Shown one piece after another: positions 7,130 through 15,899 of a DNA stretch of 41,373 nucleotides; position 1 is the first letter of the stretch; the number at the start of each line of letters is the position of its first letter. The DNA lies in the NCBI GenBank assembly GCA_016845105.1, contig JAERTF010000185.1, positions 1-41,373 on the forward strand, written 5' to 3'. The stretch comes from Bacteroidota bacterium (lineage in GTDB: Bacteria > Bacteroidota > Bacteroidia > Bacteroidales > F082). Below the pieces are notes generated by a model, which saw only the letters and a program-made list of their open reading frames with translations, had not been told where the DNA came from and did not search any database. The position numbers were made by a program, and so were the translations under genes.

Positions 7130-8413
7130 ATGGTAGATCAAAAAACAGAGAACCCAACTAACTCAGATAAAAGCACTTATATAATATCGATTTCTATAAT
7201 TGGATTATTCTTTTTTATCTTTGGATTTGTAACATGGCTCAATGGCATATTGATTCCATATCTAAAAATTGCTTGTGAACTAACCGACTTTCAAGCACTA
7301 TTTGTGGCTTTTGCATTTTACATCTCCTATACTGTTATGGCATTACCTTCGTCATGGATACTAAAAAAAACCGGTTTTAAAAATGGTATGATGGTTGGGT
7401 TATTAGTTATGGCAGTAGGAACTGCATTATTTATTCCCGCTGCTCAAACTCGTATTTACTCATTATTCCTATTGGGTCTTTTTGTTCTTGGTACTGGTTT
7501 GGCCTTACTTCAAACAGCATCAAATCCATATGTTACAATCATAGGCCCCAAAGAATCTGCTGCAAAGCGCATAAGCATTATGGGCATATGTAATAAAGTC
7601 GCAGGAGCACTGGCACCATTAATACTTGCATATTTCATACTAAACGATGGTGATGTCTTTGTAGAAAAACTACAAACTCTGGAAACCGCTGCCAGAATTA
7701 TCGCACTTGACAATCTAGCTGAAAGGGTTATAATGCCTTATTTAGTTATGACTATTGTTCTTATTCTGTTAGGAGTTATGATTCGTTTTGCACCGCTGCC
7801 TGAAATTGAAGAAGAAAAGGAAGATTCGAATATTTCTGACAATAATATAAAGACTAATATCTTTCAATTTCCAAACTTGATTCTAGGAGTTATTGCCCTT
7901 TTTCTATATGTAGGTGCTGAGGTTATAGCTGGAGATACAATAATACGATATGGGATATCACTGGGTATACCCATTAGCACTGCAAAAATATTTACTTCCT
8001 TAACATTAGTCTCGATGATCATTGGATATATAATTGGGATACTGCTAATCCCAAAGTATTTATCACAAGAGAAAGCTCTTTCGATTTCAGCTGTATTAGG
8101 AATTATTTTTTCATTGGCAGCAATATTAACTCCACCCATGGTATCTGTAACATTTGTAGCTTTGTTGGGTTTAGCTAACGCCATTGTATGGCCGGCGATA
8201 TGGCCATTGGCACTTCACGGATTGGGACGTTTTATAAAAACAGGTTCGGCTATGTTGATTATGGCCATAGCTGGTGGTGCCATACTACCATTGATTTGGG
8301 GTAAATTAGCTGATGATCTCTCATCTCAACTTGCATATCTTGTAATGATTCCACTATATATTTTTATTTTCTTTTATGCAGAAAAATGGCATAAACTAAC
8401 ATCTTGGAAATAG
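7130..8413 (+). CDS. FHS-family MFS sugar permease (GluP/FucP/NagP-like)
   Basis: Inner-membrane sugar importer, probably a sugar:proton symporter. The 427-residue product has twelve predicted membrane helices and the features of the fucose-galactose-glucose group: FGFVTWLNGILIPYLKIAC in the first helix region, LLQTASNPYVTIIGP and then AAKRISIMGICNK in the middle. A hydrophilic loop near residues 228-242 separates the halves. Bacteroidota members import glucose/galactose or N-acetylglucosamine, and sequence alone does not say which. A HexNAc kinase and nucleotidyltransferase 5-6 kb downstream make an amino-sugar substrate conceivable, but they are not in the same transcript. It is convergent with the exporter operon, 50 bases apart. 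Confidence 0.88.
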   Translation: MVDQKTENPTNSDKSTYIISISIIGLFFFIFGFVTWLNGILIPYLKIACELTDFQALFVAFAFYISYTVMALPSSWILKKTGFKNGMMVGLLVMAVGTALFIPAAQTRIYSLFLLGLFVLGTGLALLQTASNPYVTIIGPKESAAKRISIMGICNKVAGALAPLILAYFILNDGDVFVEKLQTLETAARIIALDNLAERVIMPYLVMTIVLILLGVMIRFAPLPEIEEEKEDSNISDNNIKTNIFQFPNLILGVIALFLYVGAEVIAGDTIIRYGISLGIPISTAKIFTSLTLVSMIIGYIIGILLIPKYLSQEKALSISAVLGIIFSLAAILTPPMVSVTFVALLGLANAIVWPAIWPLALHGLGRFIKTGSAMLIMAIAGGAILPLIWGKLADDLSSQLAYLVMIPLYIFIFFYAEKWHKLTSWK

Positions 8414-8463
8414 TATATTAATTTCAACTTCATCATAATAGAATTATAAATTGCAATTGATAA

Positions 8464-9639
8464 TCAGGCAGTAGCATATGCTGACTTACGTTTTATAAAG
8501 TTCAATCGCCACACAAATACTACCAAGTAAATAAACATCAATACAAGAAGATGTTGTATTTGATGGTTAATATCATGCCAACCACCTCCCATCACAAATA
8601 ATCGTGTCATGGCTTCCATTATAGGTGTGGTGGGTATTAGAGCCGCCAACCATTGCAATGGCTCTGGCATTGATGAAATTGGCCATGAGTACCCCGATAA
8701 AAGAAAAAAGGGATAAGATGTGAAGGCTAGTATTTCCATCACTCTAATCTGACTTACTATAAAAGTGCCAACTATCATTGTTAATAGCATTATAGTAACT
8801 AGAAAAACCATCGAAACTACCAAAATAGAAGTTATTGACCCTTCTATTGGTAAGTTAAAAAAGGGAAATACCACAGCAATAAATATTAACAAATATGCCA
8901 AATATAAAAATGCATAATAGCTGGTTTTTCCAACTATGTAATTCAATATCCCATGGTTTGAACTTTGCAAGGATCGTTTTAAAATACCTTTCTCATTATC
9001 TCGTCCAACACTTTCGCCAAGGCCGATTAGAAGAGTTTGTTGAAGAATAAGAAAGAATAGTCCTGGTAATAAAAACCCTCCATAGCTATTGGTAACATTA
9101 TATATTGGTTTCACCTCAGCAATAACCGGATTTATTAATTGCATTGCCTTGTGCGATTCAATTCCCTGAATTTCATAATATTCCAACCTTATTCCTGAGC
9201 CAACAGTTAACATTACCTCATTAACCGCCATATTCAAATCATTCGACGGAAGAAATTGAGTTGTATTCAAATATAAATTAAGAGTAGTTCCTTCCAACCT
9301 CATTAGTTCTTTCTCGAAACCATCAGTAAAAACCAAAAATCCCTGAATTTCAAGGTTCATAAGCTTTTCGACACCATCGTCATAGTTTTCAAGATATCCT
9401 ATCATGTCAATTTTTTGGCTTGCTGACATCAACCTTGTCAATTTACGTGAGGTAGGAGTATTATCGTAATCAACTACTGCAAACTCAATCTGGTCAATGT
9501 CCTTATTAAGGTATATGGATCCAAGAAAAAAAGCATACAGTAAAGGAGCAATTATTACTGTTAGTAGTATACTGTGATCACTAACAACAAGTCGCAACTC
9601 ATGACTAATTAATGATTTTATGTTACCATCCTTACTCAT
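8464..9639 (-). CDS. ABC-2 type permease of a tripartite exporter, second copy
   Basis: Inner-membrane permease, 391 residues. It has one helix near 24-43, a large periplasmic domain (about 45-185) and five to six helices in the C-terminal half, including LLPGLFFLILQQTLLIG. This is the YhhJ/YbhR type, in which the periplasmic domain docks on an HlyD adaptor. Its ATG overlaps the stop of the upstream permease by four bases (ATGA), indicating translational coupling and probably a heterodimer. It is the last gene of the tolC-hlyD-permease-permease operon. In related systems (E. coli YbhGFSR) an ATPase is encoded in the operon; none is present here. Confidence 0.88.
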   Translation of the reverse strand: MSKDGNIKSLISHELRLVVSDHSILLTVIIAPLLYAFFLGSIYLNKDIDQIEFAVVDYDNTPTSRKLTRLMSASQKIDMIGYLENYDDGVEKLMNLEIQGFLVFTDGFEKELMRLEGTTLNLYLNTTQFLPSNDLNMAVNEVMLTVGSGIRLEYYEIQGIESHKAMQLINPVIAEVKPIYNVTNSYGGFLLPGLFFLILQQTLLIGLGESVGRDNEKGILKRSLQSSNHGILNYIVGKTSYYAFLYLAYLLIFIAVVFPFFNLPIEGSITSILVVSMVFLVTIMLLTMIVGTFIVSQIRVMEILAFTSYPFFLLSGYSWPISSMPEPLQWLAALIPTTPIMEAMTRLFVMGGGWHDINHQIQHLLVLMFIYLVVFVWRLNFIKRKSAYATA

Positions 9640-10826
9640 GAACTGGTATTAATTTTTATAAGCCGATTATTATTTAATTGTTTAATCCTAATTTTCAAGG
9701 CGACAAATGCTGTAACAAATCCAACACCAATAAACATCATTAATGCAACTAAATCATACATTATTAGAGTAAATGGAGCACCAATTTGATATACCTTAAA
9801 AAAAGCATAAAGAAAATGAGTATAAGGAATAAACTGTGCATACAACGAATCAAAAAATGGCATCCCAAACATTGGGAATGTAAAACCACTAAAAACAAAT
9901 GCTGGCGAATTATAGAAGAATGCTATATCAAGAGATAATATCTCATCATCAATAGTAGATGAAAGCATAAGTCCAAGTGCGATATTCGATAGAATGAAAA
10001 CAGAGAATAGAACAAGCAATTCTAATTCTTTTTCCTTAAATGGTATACCAAATAAAACAAATACTAAACCAATAAACATTGATATGGCTAGTCCATAACA
10101 CAGGTATACGATACTCTTTCCAGCGATTATATTAGTAGCACTATTATTACTTATATCAACAAGATCGTTAAAAGTGCCGTTGTTAAATTCCGAGTTTATT
10201 GACCTTGTGGACACAAAAAAAATAATCATTTGGAGCAATACAGTCATAAGACCAGGAACCAGGTAATACAAATAATTATAAATTGGATTAAAAAGTGGTT
10301 TTGCTTCAACCACAATGGGTACAGCCAGATTCATTGCCTGATCTGGGGTTAAACCCTCTGCCACAAGTTTATTGATGGTGATACCTGCAGATAATGTGCC
10401 AACCACGGTATAAGCTTCACGAAGAAGAATGTTCCCAAAGATAATATTTGATGAATTTGTAAGTGTTTGAATCGTTACATCCTTACCTCTCATTACATCG
10501 CGTTCCATATTGTGTGGAATACGAAATATTGCGTGTTCAGTATGATTAAGAAAAAAGGTCTCCAACTGATCCTCCGAGCTTAGATAATATGTAACATCCA
10601 TCGATTCAGTAGCATCCAGAAAATTAATTAAAGTACGGGAGAGTTTCGAATGATCTTCATCATATACAGCAACATGGATTTTAGATAATGAGCCTTCAAT
10701 ATAGATTGTAGCCAAAAGTATGAAAACAACAATAGGAACAATCAACATCAAATTCCTTACAGAAGGATTTTTTGATGAGATAAGAAACTCTCTGTGTGCA
10801 ACTTTTATGAAAGCTGGATAATGCAT
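9636..10826 (-). CDS. ABC-2 type permease of a tripartite exporter, first copy
   Basis: Inner-membrane permease, 396 residues, same layout as its neighbour: one N-terminal helix (about 25-44), a periplasmic domain to about 185, then a helix bundle beginning YLVPGLMTVLLQMIIFF. The two share the L-x-PGL-x4-LQ pattern at the start of the bundle but differ elsewhere, so they are divergent paralogues. The start lies eight bases after the hlyD stop and the end overlaps the next permease start by four bases. Substrate (drug, lipid or other small amphiphile) is not predictable from sequence. Confidence 0.88.
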   Translation of the reverse strand: MHYPAFIKVAHREFLISSKNPSVRNLMLIVPIVVFILLATIYIEGSLSKIHVAVYDEDHSKLSRTLINFLDATESMDVTYYLSSEDQLETFFLNHTEHAIFRIPHNMERDVMRGKDVTIQTLTNSSNIIFGNILLREAYTVVGTLSAGITINKLVAEGLTPDQAMNLAVPIVVEAKPLFNPIYNYLYYLVPGLMTVLLQMIIFFVSTRSINSEFNNGTFNDLVDISNNSATNIIAGKSIVYLCYGLAISMFIGLVFVLFGIPFKEKELELLVLFSVFILSNIALGLMLSSTIDDEILSLDIAFFYNSPAFVFSGFTFPMFGMPFFDSLYAQFIPYTHFLYAFFKVYQIGAPFTLIMYDLVALMMFIGVGFVTAFVALKIRIKQLNNNRLIKINTSS

Positions 10827-10834
10827 TATTCGCT

Positions 10835-11815
10835 CTAATAAGAGATTTGAACTGTCATGCCTGGTCGCAAATTTTCAATTGGTTCTACTGGAACAAGCCT
10901 AACTTCAAAGGTTTTTAAATCGAAGTCACCTTTGGATTTGGTTGGTACCCAAGTTGCAAAATCTGCCATTACAGCAAGGTATGATACCCTAAACTCAAAC
11001 TCTTTACCTCCAACACCAGGAACCTTTCCCTTTAGTATATTGCCCATACTAAATGCTTCAAGTTTATCCTCACGAACATTGGCGATGGCATAAATACTCT
11101 CAGGAATCATAATAGTTAATATGGGATATCCTGCTGCCATTACTTCACCCTCCTCTGCAAGTTTATTACTAATCTCGCCTGACACAGGGGCTATAATTTG
11201 AAGTTGTTCATAATAGGCTTCTGCCTCCTGTAACATTGCAGCAGCAGCCTCCACTTCACCTTCAACAATTTTTATATCCTCGTACGATGCACCTTCTTTT
11301 GCCAGATTATAAATTGCAAGTGCAGCTTGCATCTCATTTTTTGCGGCCGTATGCTTAAATTCCATTTCATCCATTTCTTGTTTGGAAATAATACTATCAG
11401 CAAATAATATCAAAAAACGGTTATAGGTTTTATTGGCAAAATTATACTGGCTCTCCGCCATCTTATATTGATTTTTTGCGGCTTCAATCTCTTCCTTTCG
11501 TGTTCCTTGTTTGGCCCTTTTCAACATTGAACTAGCCGCATTACGTATACCCTCAGCCTGACCAATTTTAGCATTCATAATGCTTGGTTCCAATGTTGCC
11601 AAAACTTGTCCCTTTTCAACCTTATCACCAAGGTCAACCAAAATTACATCAACCCTACCTGGGATTTCAGATGCAATATTTACTGTTGTAGTTTCAAACA
11701 TTCCCAATATTACATTTTCATCCTTCTCGTCATGCCTAATTACTAGTATAATTACTGCAACAATTATAACAACTACCGGTATGGCAAGGGCAAATACACT
11801 ACTATTAACTTTCAT
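10835..11815 (-). CDS. HlyD-family periplasmic adaptor (membrane fusion protein)
   Basis: Periplasmic adaptor joining the inner-membrane permeases to TolC. The 326-residue product has an N-terminal membrane anchor (6-27), the first half of a lipoyl/barrel-sandwich domain (about 43-77, IPGRVDVILVDLGDKVEKGQ), a long coiled-coil hairpin (about 80-205), the second lipoyl half (QIIAPVSGEISNKLAEEGE) and a beta-barrel domain to the end (LRPGMTVQISY). It resembles E. coli YbhG/YhiI. It sits between tolC (33 bases upstream) and the two permeases (eight bases downstream), as expected for one export complex. Confidence 0.93.
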   Translation of the reverse strand: MKVNSSVFALAIPVVVIIVAVIILVIRHDEKDENVILGMFETTTVNIASEIPGRVDVILVDLGDKVEKGQVLATLEPSIMNAKIGQAEGIRNAASSMLKRAKQGTRKEEIEAAKNQYKMAESQYNFANKTYNRFLILFADSIISKQEMDEMEFKHTAAKNEMQAALAIYNLAKEGASYEDIKIVEGEVEAAAAMLQEAEAYYEQLQIIAPVSGEISNKLAEEGEVMAAGYPILTIMIPESIYAIANVREDKLEAFSMGNILKGKVPGVGGKEFEFRVSYLAVMADFATWVPTKSKGDFDLKTFEVRLVPVEPIENLRPGMTVQISY

Positions 11816-11848
11816 ACAAACATTTTTTTTGGATATGAATAAAATGGA

Positions 11849-13303
11849 TTAATCAGCTAACATATCAACTACCTTTTCAGGATTTCCTGTGGCTAGATAT
11901 AAATCAGCAAGAGCAATATAATAATCGTACAATGAACTAAGTCGCTCAAGTACAACCCCTTCGTACAGAAGTCTGGAGTCGATTACATCTATTGACCTTG
12001 ACAATCCTTCCTGAAATCGTTTCTCATTTATTTCCAGGTTTTTTGCTGCCAGATTAACCGTAGGTTTCATTTTCCTATATTTTTCTTCACTATTTAAAAC
12101 TTCACGATACGAACTTGCCACCCATAAACTAATTTGCTCATGTGCATATTCCTCTGCTTTCAAAACTTCCTCGGTTAAATATTTTGTGGACTTTATTTTA
12201 TTAACCTTTGATAGCCCACGGAAAATATTTATTCGAGCTTGAACGCCTACCATGGCAGGTGGCATAATAACAGGATATTCTTCTCTAAAAAAACCATATT
12301 CTCCCCATGCAGCAATCTGAGGTAAAAATTCGCTTACATCCAAAGCATGTTGCTGATCAACCATTAATTTCTGCTGTGCAATCATCCCAAAAATTGGCTG
12401 TTCTTGTCGGGCTTCAATTTGAAGGCTACTTAAATCAATTGCAGCTAACCTAAATCGTAAACTATCGATTGCAATCACATTAATGCTCTGGTTTAAACCT
12501 ATACTGGTCTTTAAACCCATTTTGGCAATTTCAAGTTTATTCAAATCATCCGACAGTTCGCGTTGAGCCTGAGCAACAGCCACTTTGGCTCTTAACATCT
12601 CATGTGCCGGAATAACCCCAACTTCAATTGCTTTTCTAGCTTGTTGTTCGTGTTCAAGCATTCCTGAAAGAACTTGTTTACGGGTTTCAATTACCTCATT
12701 TAACAATACAACACCAAAATATCTGGTGATAGTTTCTTTAATAATTTCGTTACTTATTTGCTTTAAGTCGGCAGATGCATAGTCGAGTTCGGCTTCTGCA
12801 AACCTTTTTCCTGCTATTATCTTACCACCTAAGAAAATAGGTTGCAGTGCAGTAAAGTTTAAACTTGGATAGTTTTGTTGGTCAACAACAACATTGTATG
12901 CCGGTAATTTTCCTGCACCATTAACAATAGCATCATAAATAATTTGTTGTGACTCGGCCGGGACACCAATCTCTTGTGCGATGGCCACACCATATTTACC
13001 AGCTATTTCATCAATTGAACCTACTACCTGGCTCATATTAATCTCAGGATTCTTACTAAAATATGTGTATCCTCCCATTAAATCAATTGATGGGAAAAAA
13101 TTACCGGTGGCAGCCTTACTTAAGTATTGTTTTTGTAATACAACCTGCTGATATTGTTTAATCTTAACATTATTAACTAAAGCACTATCGACGGCTGCAG
13201 AAAGGCTCAATTCCAAATTTTGCTGGCCATATAATGAAATCGAAACCATAAAACTAAGGAATGCTGATAAAAATAAAATCTTATAAACTATTTTAATATT
13301 CAT
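11849..13303 (-). CDS. TolC-family outer membrane efflux protein
   Basis: Outer-membrane channel of the tripartite exporter. The 484-residue product has a signal peptide (1-27), then the two OEP repeats: ALVNNVKIKQYQQVVLQ with long coiled-coil helices, and a second half with VEILRA-type helical heptads ending in DVIDSRLLYEGVV and YDYYIALADLYLATG, the usual C-terminal OEP signature. It is the first gene of the operon on the minus strand. The 145-base gap to the divergent nucleotidyltransferase must hold both promoters. I see only imperfect -7 boxes there. Confidence 0.93.
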   Translation of the reverse strand: MNIKIVYKILFLSAFLSFMVSISLYGQQNLELSLSAAVDSALVNNVKIKQYQQVVLQKQYLSKAATGNFFPSIDLMGGYTYFSKNPEINMSQVVGSIDEIAGKYGVAIAQEIGVPAESQQIIYDAIVNGAGKLPAYNVVVDQQNYPSLNFTALQPIFLGGKIIAGKRFAEAELDYASADLKQISNEIIKETITRYFGVVLLNEVIETRKQVLSGMLEHEQQARKAIEVGVIPAHEMLRAKVAVAQAQRELSDDLNKLEIAKMGLKTSIGLNQSINVIAIDSLRFRLAAIDLSSLQIEARQEQPIFGMIAQQKLMVDQQHALDVSEFLPQIAAWGEYGFFREEYPVIMPPAMVGVQARINIFRGLSKVNKIKSTKYLTEEVLKAEEYAHEQISLWVASSYREVLNSEEKYRKMKPTVNLAAKNLEINEKRFQEGLSRSIDVIDSRLLYEGVVLERLSSLYDYYIALADLYLATGNPEKVVDMLAD

Positions 13304-13448
13304 ATTATTCTAATAACATACTTTATGTGATGAGAAATTTTTAAGCAATCGACAAAATATCTACCAAATAAACTAACCGAATCTTGAAGTAATCTTCATA
13401 TATTGCGATCAATTTAATCATACGAAATTAACAATAAATTCAATAAAG

Positions 13449-14345
13449 ATGAAGCCAACATTATTAATATTAGCAGCAGGAATAGGTAGTCGTTATGGCG
13501 GTGTAAAACAGATGGATGAAATTGGTCCATCAGGTGAGAGTATCATTGATTATTCGGTATTTGATGCCATTAGAGCTGGTTTTGGTAAAGTTGTATTTGT
13601 TCTTAACCCAAGGATTGAAAATGAGTTTAAAGCAGTTTATGAACCCAGGTTAAAGGGTAAAATTGAAACGGATTACGTACTTCAAGAGGTTACTAATGTT
13701 CCGGATGGTGTTAACGTAAGTAAAGAAAGAGTAAAACCTTGGGGAACAGGTCATGCTGTACTGGTGGCTAAAGATGCCATCAATGAGCCTTTTGCAGTAA
13801 TAAATGCAGATGATTTTTATGGCAAAAGTGCTTTTAGCTTAATAAGTGCATTTCTATCTGGAATAAAAAATGACTCAACAAGTTATGCAATGGTTGGATA
13901 CAAACTTGCAAATACCCTATCTGAAAATGGAACTGTATCAAGGGGAATATGTAAAACCAAAAATGGTTTACTAACTGATGTTGTTGAAAGAACAAGTATT
14001 AGATCAGATAATAATAATATAGTTTTTGACGACAATGGCAAAACAGAACAAATCGATTCCGAATCTGTAGTTTCAATGAATTTCTGGGGCTTTTCGCCAT
14101 TGTACTTTAAGCAGTTGGAACATGATTTCATCAACTTCATTGAAGAAAATTCGAAGGAAATTAAAGCTGAGTTTTATATCCCTACTGTTGTCAACGACCT
14201 GATTGAAAAAAATGAGGCATCAATTAAAATGCTCACGAGTAATGATCAATGGTTTGGAGTAACTTACAAGGAAGACAAAGAAACTACTATAAAAAAAGTT
14301 GCAGAGTTAATTAGCAGTGGGGTATATCCCAAGAAGCTGTGGTAA
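13449..14345 (+). CDS. Sugar-phosphate nucleotidyltransferase
   Basis: Probably couples a sugar 1-phosphate to UTP (or another NTP), releasing pyrophosphate. The 298-residue product begins with the nucleotide-binding loop LILAAGIGSRYGG (5-18), has KPWGTGHAV (96-104) and the metal-binding stretch INADDFYG (118-125), all features of the NTP_transferase fold. It lacks the C-terminal left-handed beta-helix acetyltransferase of GlmU. It is followed after 32 bases by a NahK-type kinase, so the most economical role is making UDP-GlcNAc or UDP-GalNAc from the kinase product. That substrate assignment is inference from context. Confidence 0.88.
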   Translation: MKPTLLILAAGIGSRYGGVKQMDEIGPSGESIIDYSVFDAIRAGFGKVVFVLNPRIENEFKAVYEPRLKGKIETDYVLQEVTNVPDGVNVSKERVKPWGTGHAVLVAKDAINEPFAVINADDFYGKSAFSLISAFLSGIKNDSTSYAMVGYKLANTLSENGTVSRGICKTKNGLLTDVVERTSIRSDNNNIVFDDNGKTEQIDSESVVSMNFWGFSPLYFKQLEHDFINFIEENSKEIKAEFYIPTVVNDLIEKNEASIKMLTSNDQWFGVTYKEDKETTIKKVAELISSGVYPKKLW

Positions 14346-14377
14346 TTTAATAGTTGGGATTATTAATATTGGTGTAA

Positions 14378-15463
14378 ATGATTTTTGTGAATAATGATAT
14401 ACTTAAGAGTTTCTTTGGAGACCAAAGAGTATCAGAAATCATCGAATTTGGTAATGGTCATATAAATGAAACTTATCTACTATCACTTGGGTCGGAAAAG
14501 TATATCCTTCAAAAGGTTAATGGAAACATTTTTAATACCAAGAATCTTATTCACAATTATACAATTTTAAACGAATACTCATCTACAATAACTAGTGGAT
14601 ATAAGCATTTCCCAGATATGTTGCTTAATAAGAATGGTGATGTGCATACTTTAGATTTAGATGGAAACGCATGGAGAGTTACTGAATTCATTGATAATTG
14701 TCCCAACTATAGCATCTCCCCTGGTCTATCAATAACTGAAAAAGCAGGCAGTACAATGGGAAAATTTCAGTGTTTCTTATCAAAACTAGACCCACATACA
14801 TTTAAGGATACAATTAGTGGTTTTCATAACCCAAAAAGAAGGGTTGCAGATTTTGACAGAGCCATACTAGGTTGTGAAAAATCTATTATGGACAGTGCTA
14901 GAGATGAAATAAAAATCGCCCTGAACCATAAAGATATTGCCGAAAATATTGAAAAACTTCTAGTTAGCAATGTTCTACCAAACAGAATTACACACAACGA
15001 TACTAAGTTGGAAAACATACTTTTCGATTTAAATAACAATCATACATATGTAATTGACTTAGATACCGTTATGAAAGGAAGCATACTGTTTGATTTTGGT
15101 GATATGGTTCGTTCCATCACAAGCTTAGCCAAAGAAGATGAGCAAGACATAGATGAAGTATCATTTAGCATTGATCACTTTAACGCATTAAGCAAAGGTT
15201 ACTTTGGTGAAATAAAAGGTATCATCACAAAACATGAATCCGATAATATCCTGGATGGGTTACTCTGTGTTATATATATCCAGGGAATTCGTTTTTTAAC
15301 CGATTATTTAGATGGTAACAACTATTATAAAACTAAATATGGTAACCATAACTTAATAAGATGTAGAACCCAATTCAAACTACTAACCGATATCATTAAT
15401 AGCAAGATTGAAGTTAAGAAAGTTATTGATTGTGCTTTAAAACAAAAAGCTGCTAATTATTAA
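14378..15463 (+). CDS. nahK: N-acetylhexosamine 1-kinase (NahK-like, APH fold)
   Basis: Likely phosphorylates GlcNAc or GalNAc at C1 with ATP. The 361-residue product closely follows the pattern I recall for Bifidobacterium longum NahK, at almost the same length: FGNGHINETYLL (24-35), GNAWRVTEFID (96-106), catalytic loop THNDTKLENILFD (205-217) with base Asp208, metal-binding IDLDT (226-230), LFDFGDMVR (237-245) and RFLTDYLDG with YKTKYGNHNL near the end. The generic label would be aminoglycoside phosphotransferase family, but the residues match NahK rather than resistance enzymes. It shares an operon with the nucleotidyltransferase upstream. A terminator overlaps its stop codon. Confidence 0.82.
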   Translation: MIFVNNDILKSFFGDQRVSEIIEFGNGHINETYLLSLGSEKYILQKVNGNIFNTKNLIHNYTILNEYSSTITSGYKHFPDMLLNKNGDVHTLDLDGNAWRVTEFIDNCPNYSISPGLSITEKAGSTMGKFQCFLSKLDPHTFKDTISGFHNPKRRVADFDRAILGCEKSIMDSARDEIKIALNHKDIAENIEKLLVSNVLPNRITHNDTKLENILFDLNNNHTYVIDLDTVMKGSILFDFGDMVRSITSLAKEDEQDIDEVSFSIDHFNALSKGYFGEIKGIITKHESDNILDGLLCVIYIQGIRFLTDYLDGNNYYKTKYGNHNLIRCRTQFKLLTDIINSKIEVKKVIDCALKQKAANY

Positions 15464-15481
15464 TCAACAGCTTTTCTTTTT
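15445..15481 (+). terminator. Intrinsic terminator after the nahK-like gene
   Basis: AAAAGCTG (15445-15452) pairs with CAGCTTTT (15468-15475), an eight-pair stem with a 15-base loop, followed by CTTTTT. The 5' arm lies inside the end of the coding region and the TAA stop (15461-15463) is in the loop. Confidence 0.7.
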
Positions 15482-15495
15482 GCAATATGCAAAGC

Positions 15496-15666
15496 TTAAT
15501 TTAACAGGATACTAATATTTCCCAGACTTTGTGTTTTGAAGTTCCTTAGGGCCGCAGCATAGCTTAAAATAAAACTAATCGTTTCGGACGAAGGCATTAG
15601 CCTCGAAGAATCCTTCGATTTATTTCTGGTTGTATCCTGATGTTTTCTCGGAGTAGATTTAATCAT
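15496..15666 (-). CDS. Small conserved-looking protein of unknown function
   Basis: A 56-residue ORF from ATG at 15666; a TTG at 15687 would add seven residues. The first half is basic and polar. The second half contains MPSSETISFILSYAAALRNF, which looks like an amphipathic helix. From memory, many Bacteroidota carry ~50-residue proteins with a similar pattern (MPS-x-ET-I, then a YA-x-AL helix), though I cannot confirm homology. A near-match -7 box, TACTTTTTG on the minus strand at 15705-15713 with one extra base, lies about 40 bases upstream. It is convergent with the nahK-like gene. Function unknown; it could be a nucleoid-associated or RNA-related small protein, but nothing proves that. 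Confidence 0.55.
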   Translation of the reverse strand: MIKSTPRKHQDTTRNKSKDSSRLMPSSETISFILSYAAALRNFKTQSLGNISILLN

Positions 15667-15899
15667 ACGCAATTTGTTTATTAACAATTAATATTCAACT
15701 AACGCAAAAAGTATGATTTTATTATTTCTAAAAGCTTAAATGTACACCATCACCAATATCAATAAGAAATATATCTCTAATTGTCAAACATTTACAATAT
15801 GGATTATATATCTAAAATATTAGATACTACCGGTTTGGTATTATGCAGCACCAAAGGGCGTGTGTTATATCTGTTGATGTAGTAAGTATATATACTTTT
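15667..15899 (+). other. Intergenic stretch without recognised gene
   Basis: Apart from the small ORF just before it, this AT-rich stretch holds no recognisable coding sequence on either strand. It contains a 14-base palindrome, AAGTATATATACTT (15884-15897), immediately after the DUF1801 stop. It is too AT-rich to call a terminator with confidence. Confidence 0.5.

Noticed and set aside
7130..10826. Possible functional unit of the sugar permease and the exporter
   Set aside because: They are convergent, with separate promoters; nothing links import of a sugar to this exporter.
15884..15897. Perfect 14-base palindrome AAGTATATATACTT next to the DUF1801 stop
   Set aside because: Nearly all A/T with no G-C stem; such palindromes are common by chance at this base composition, and no T-run follows on the coding strand of the gene.
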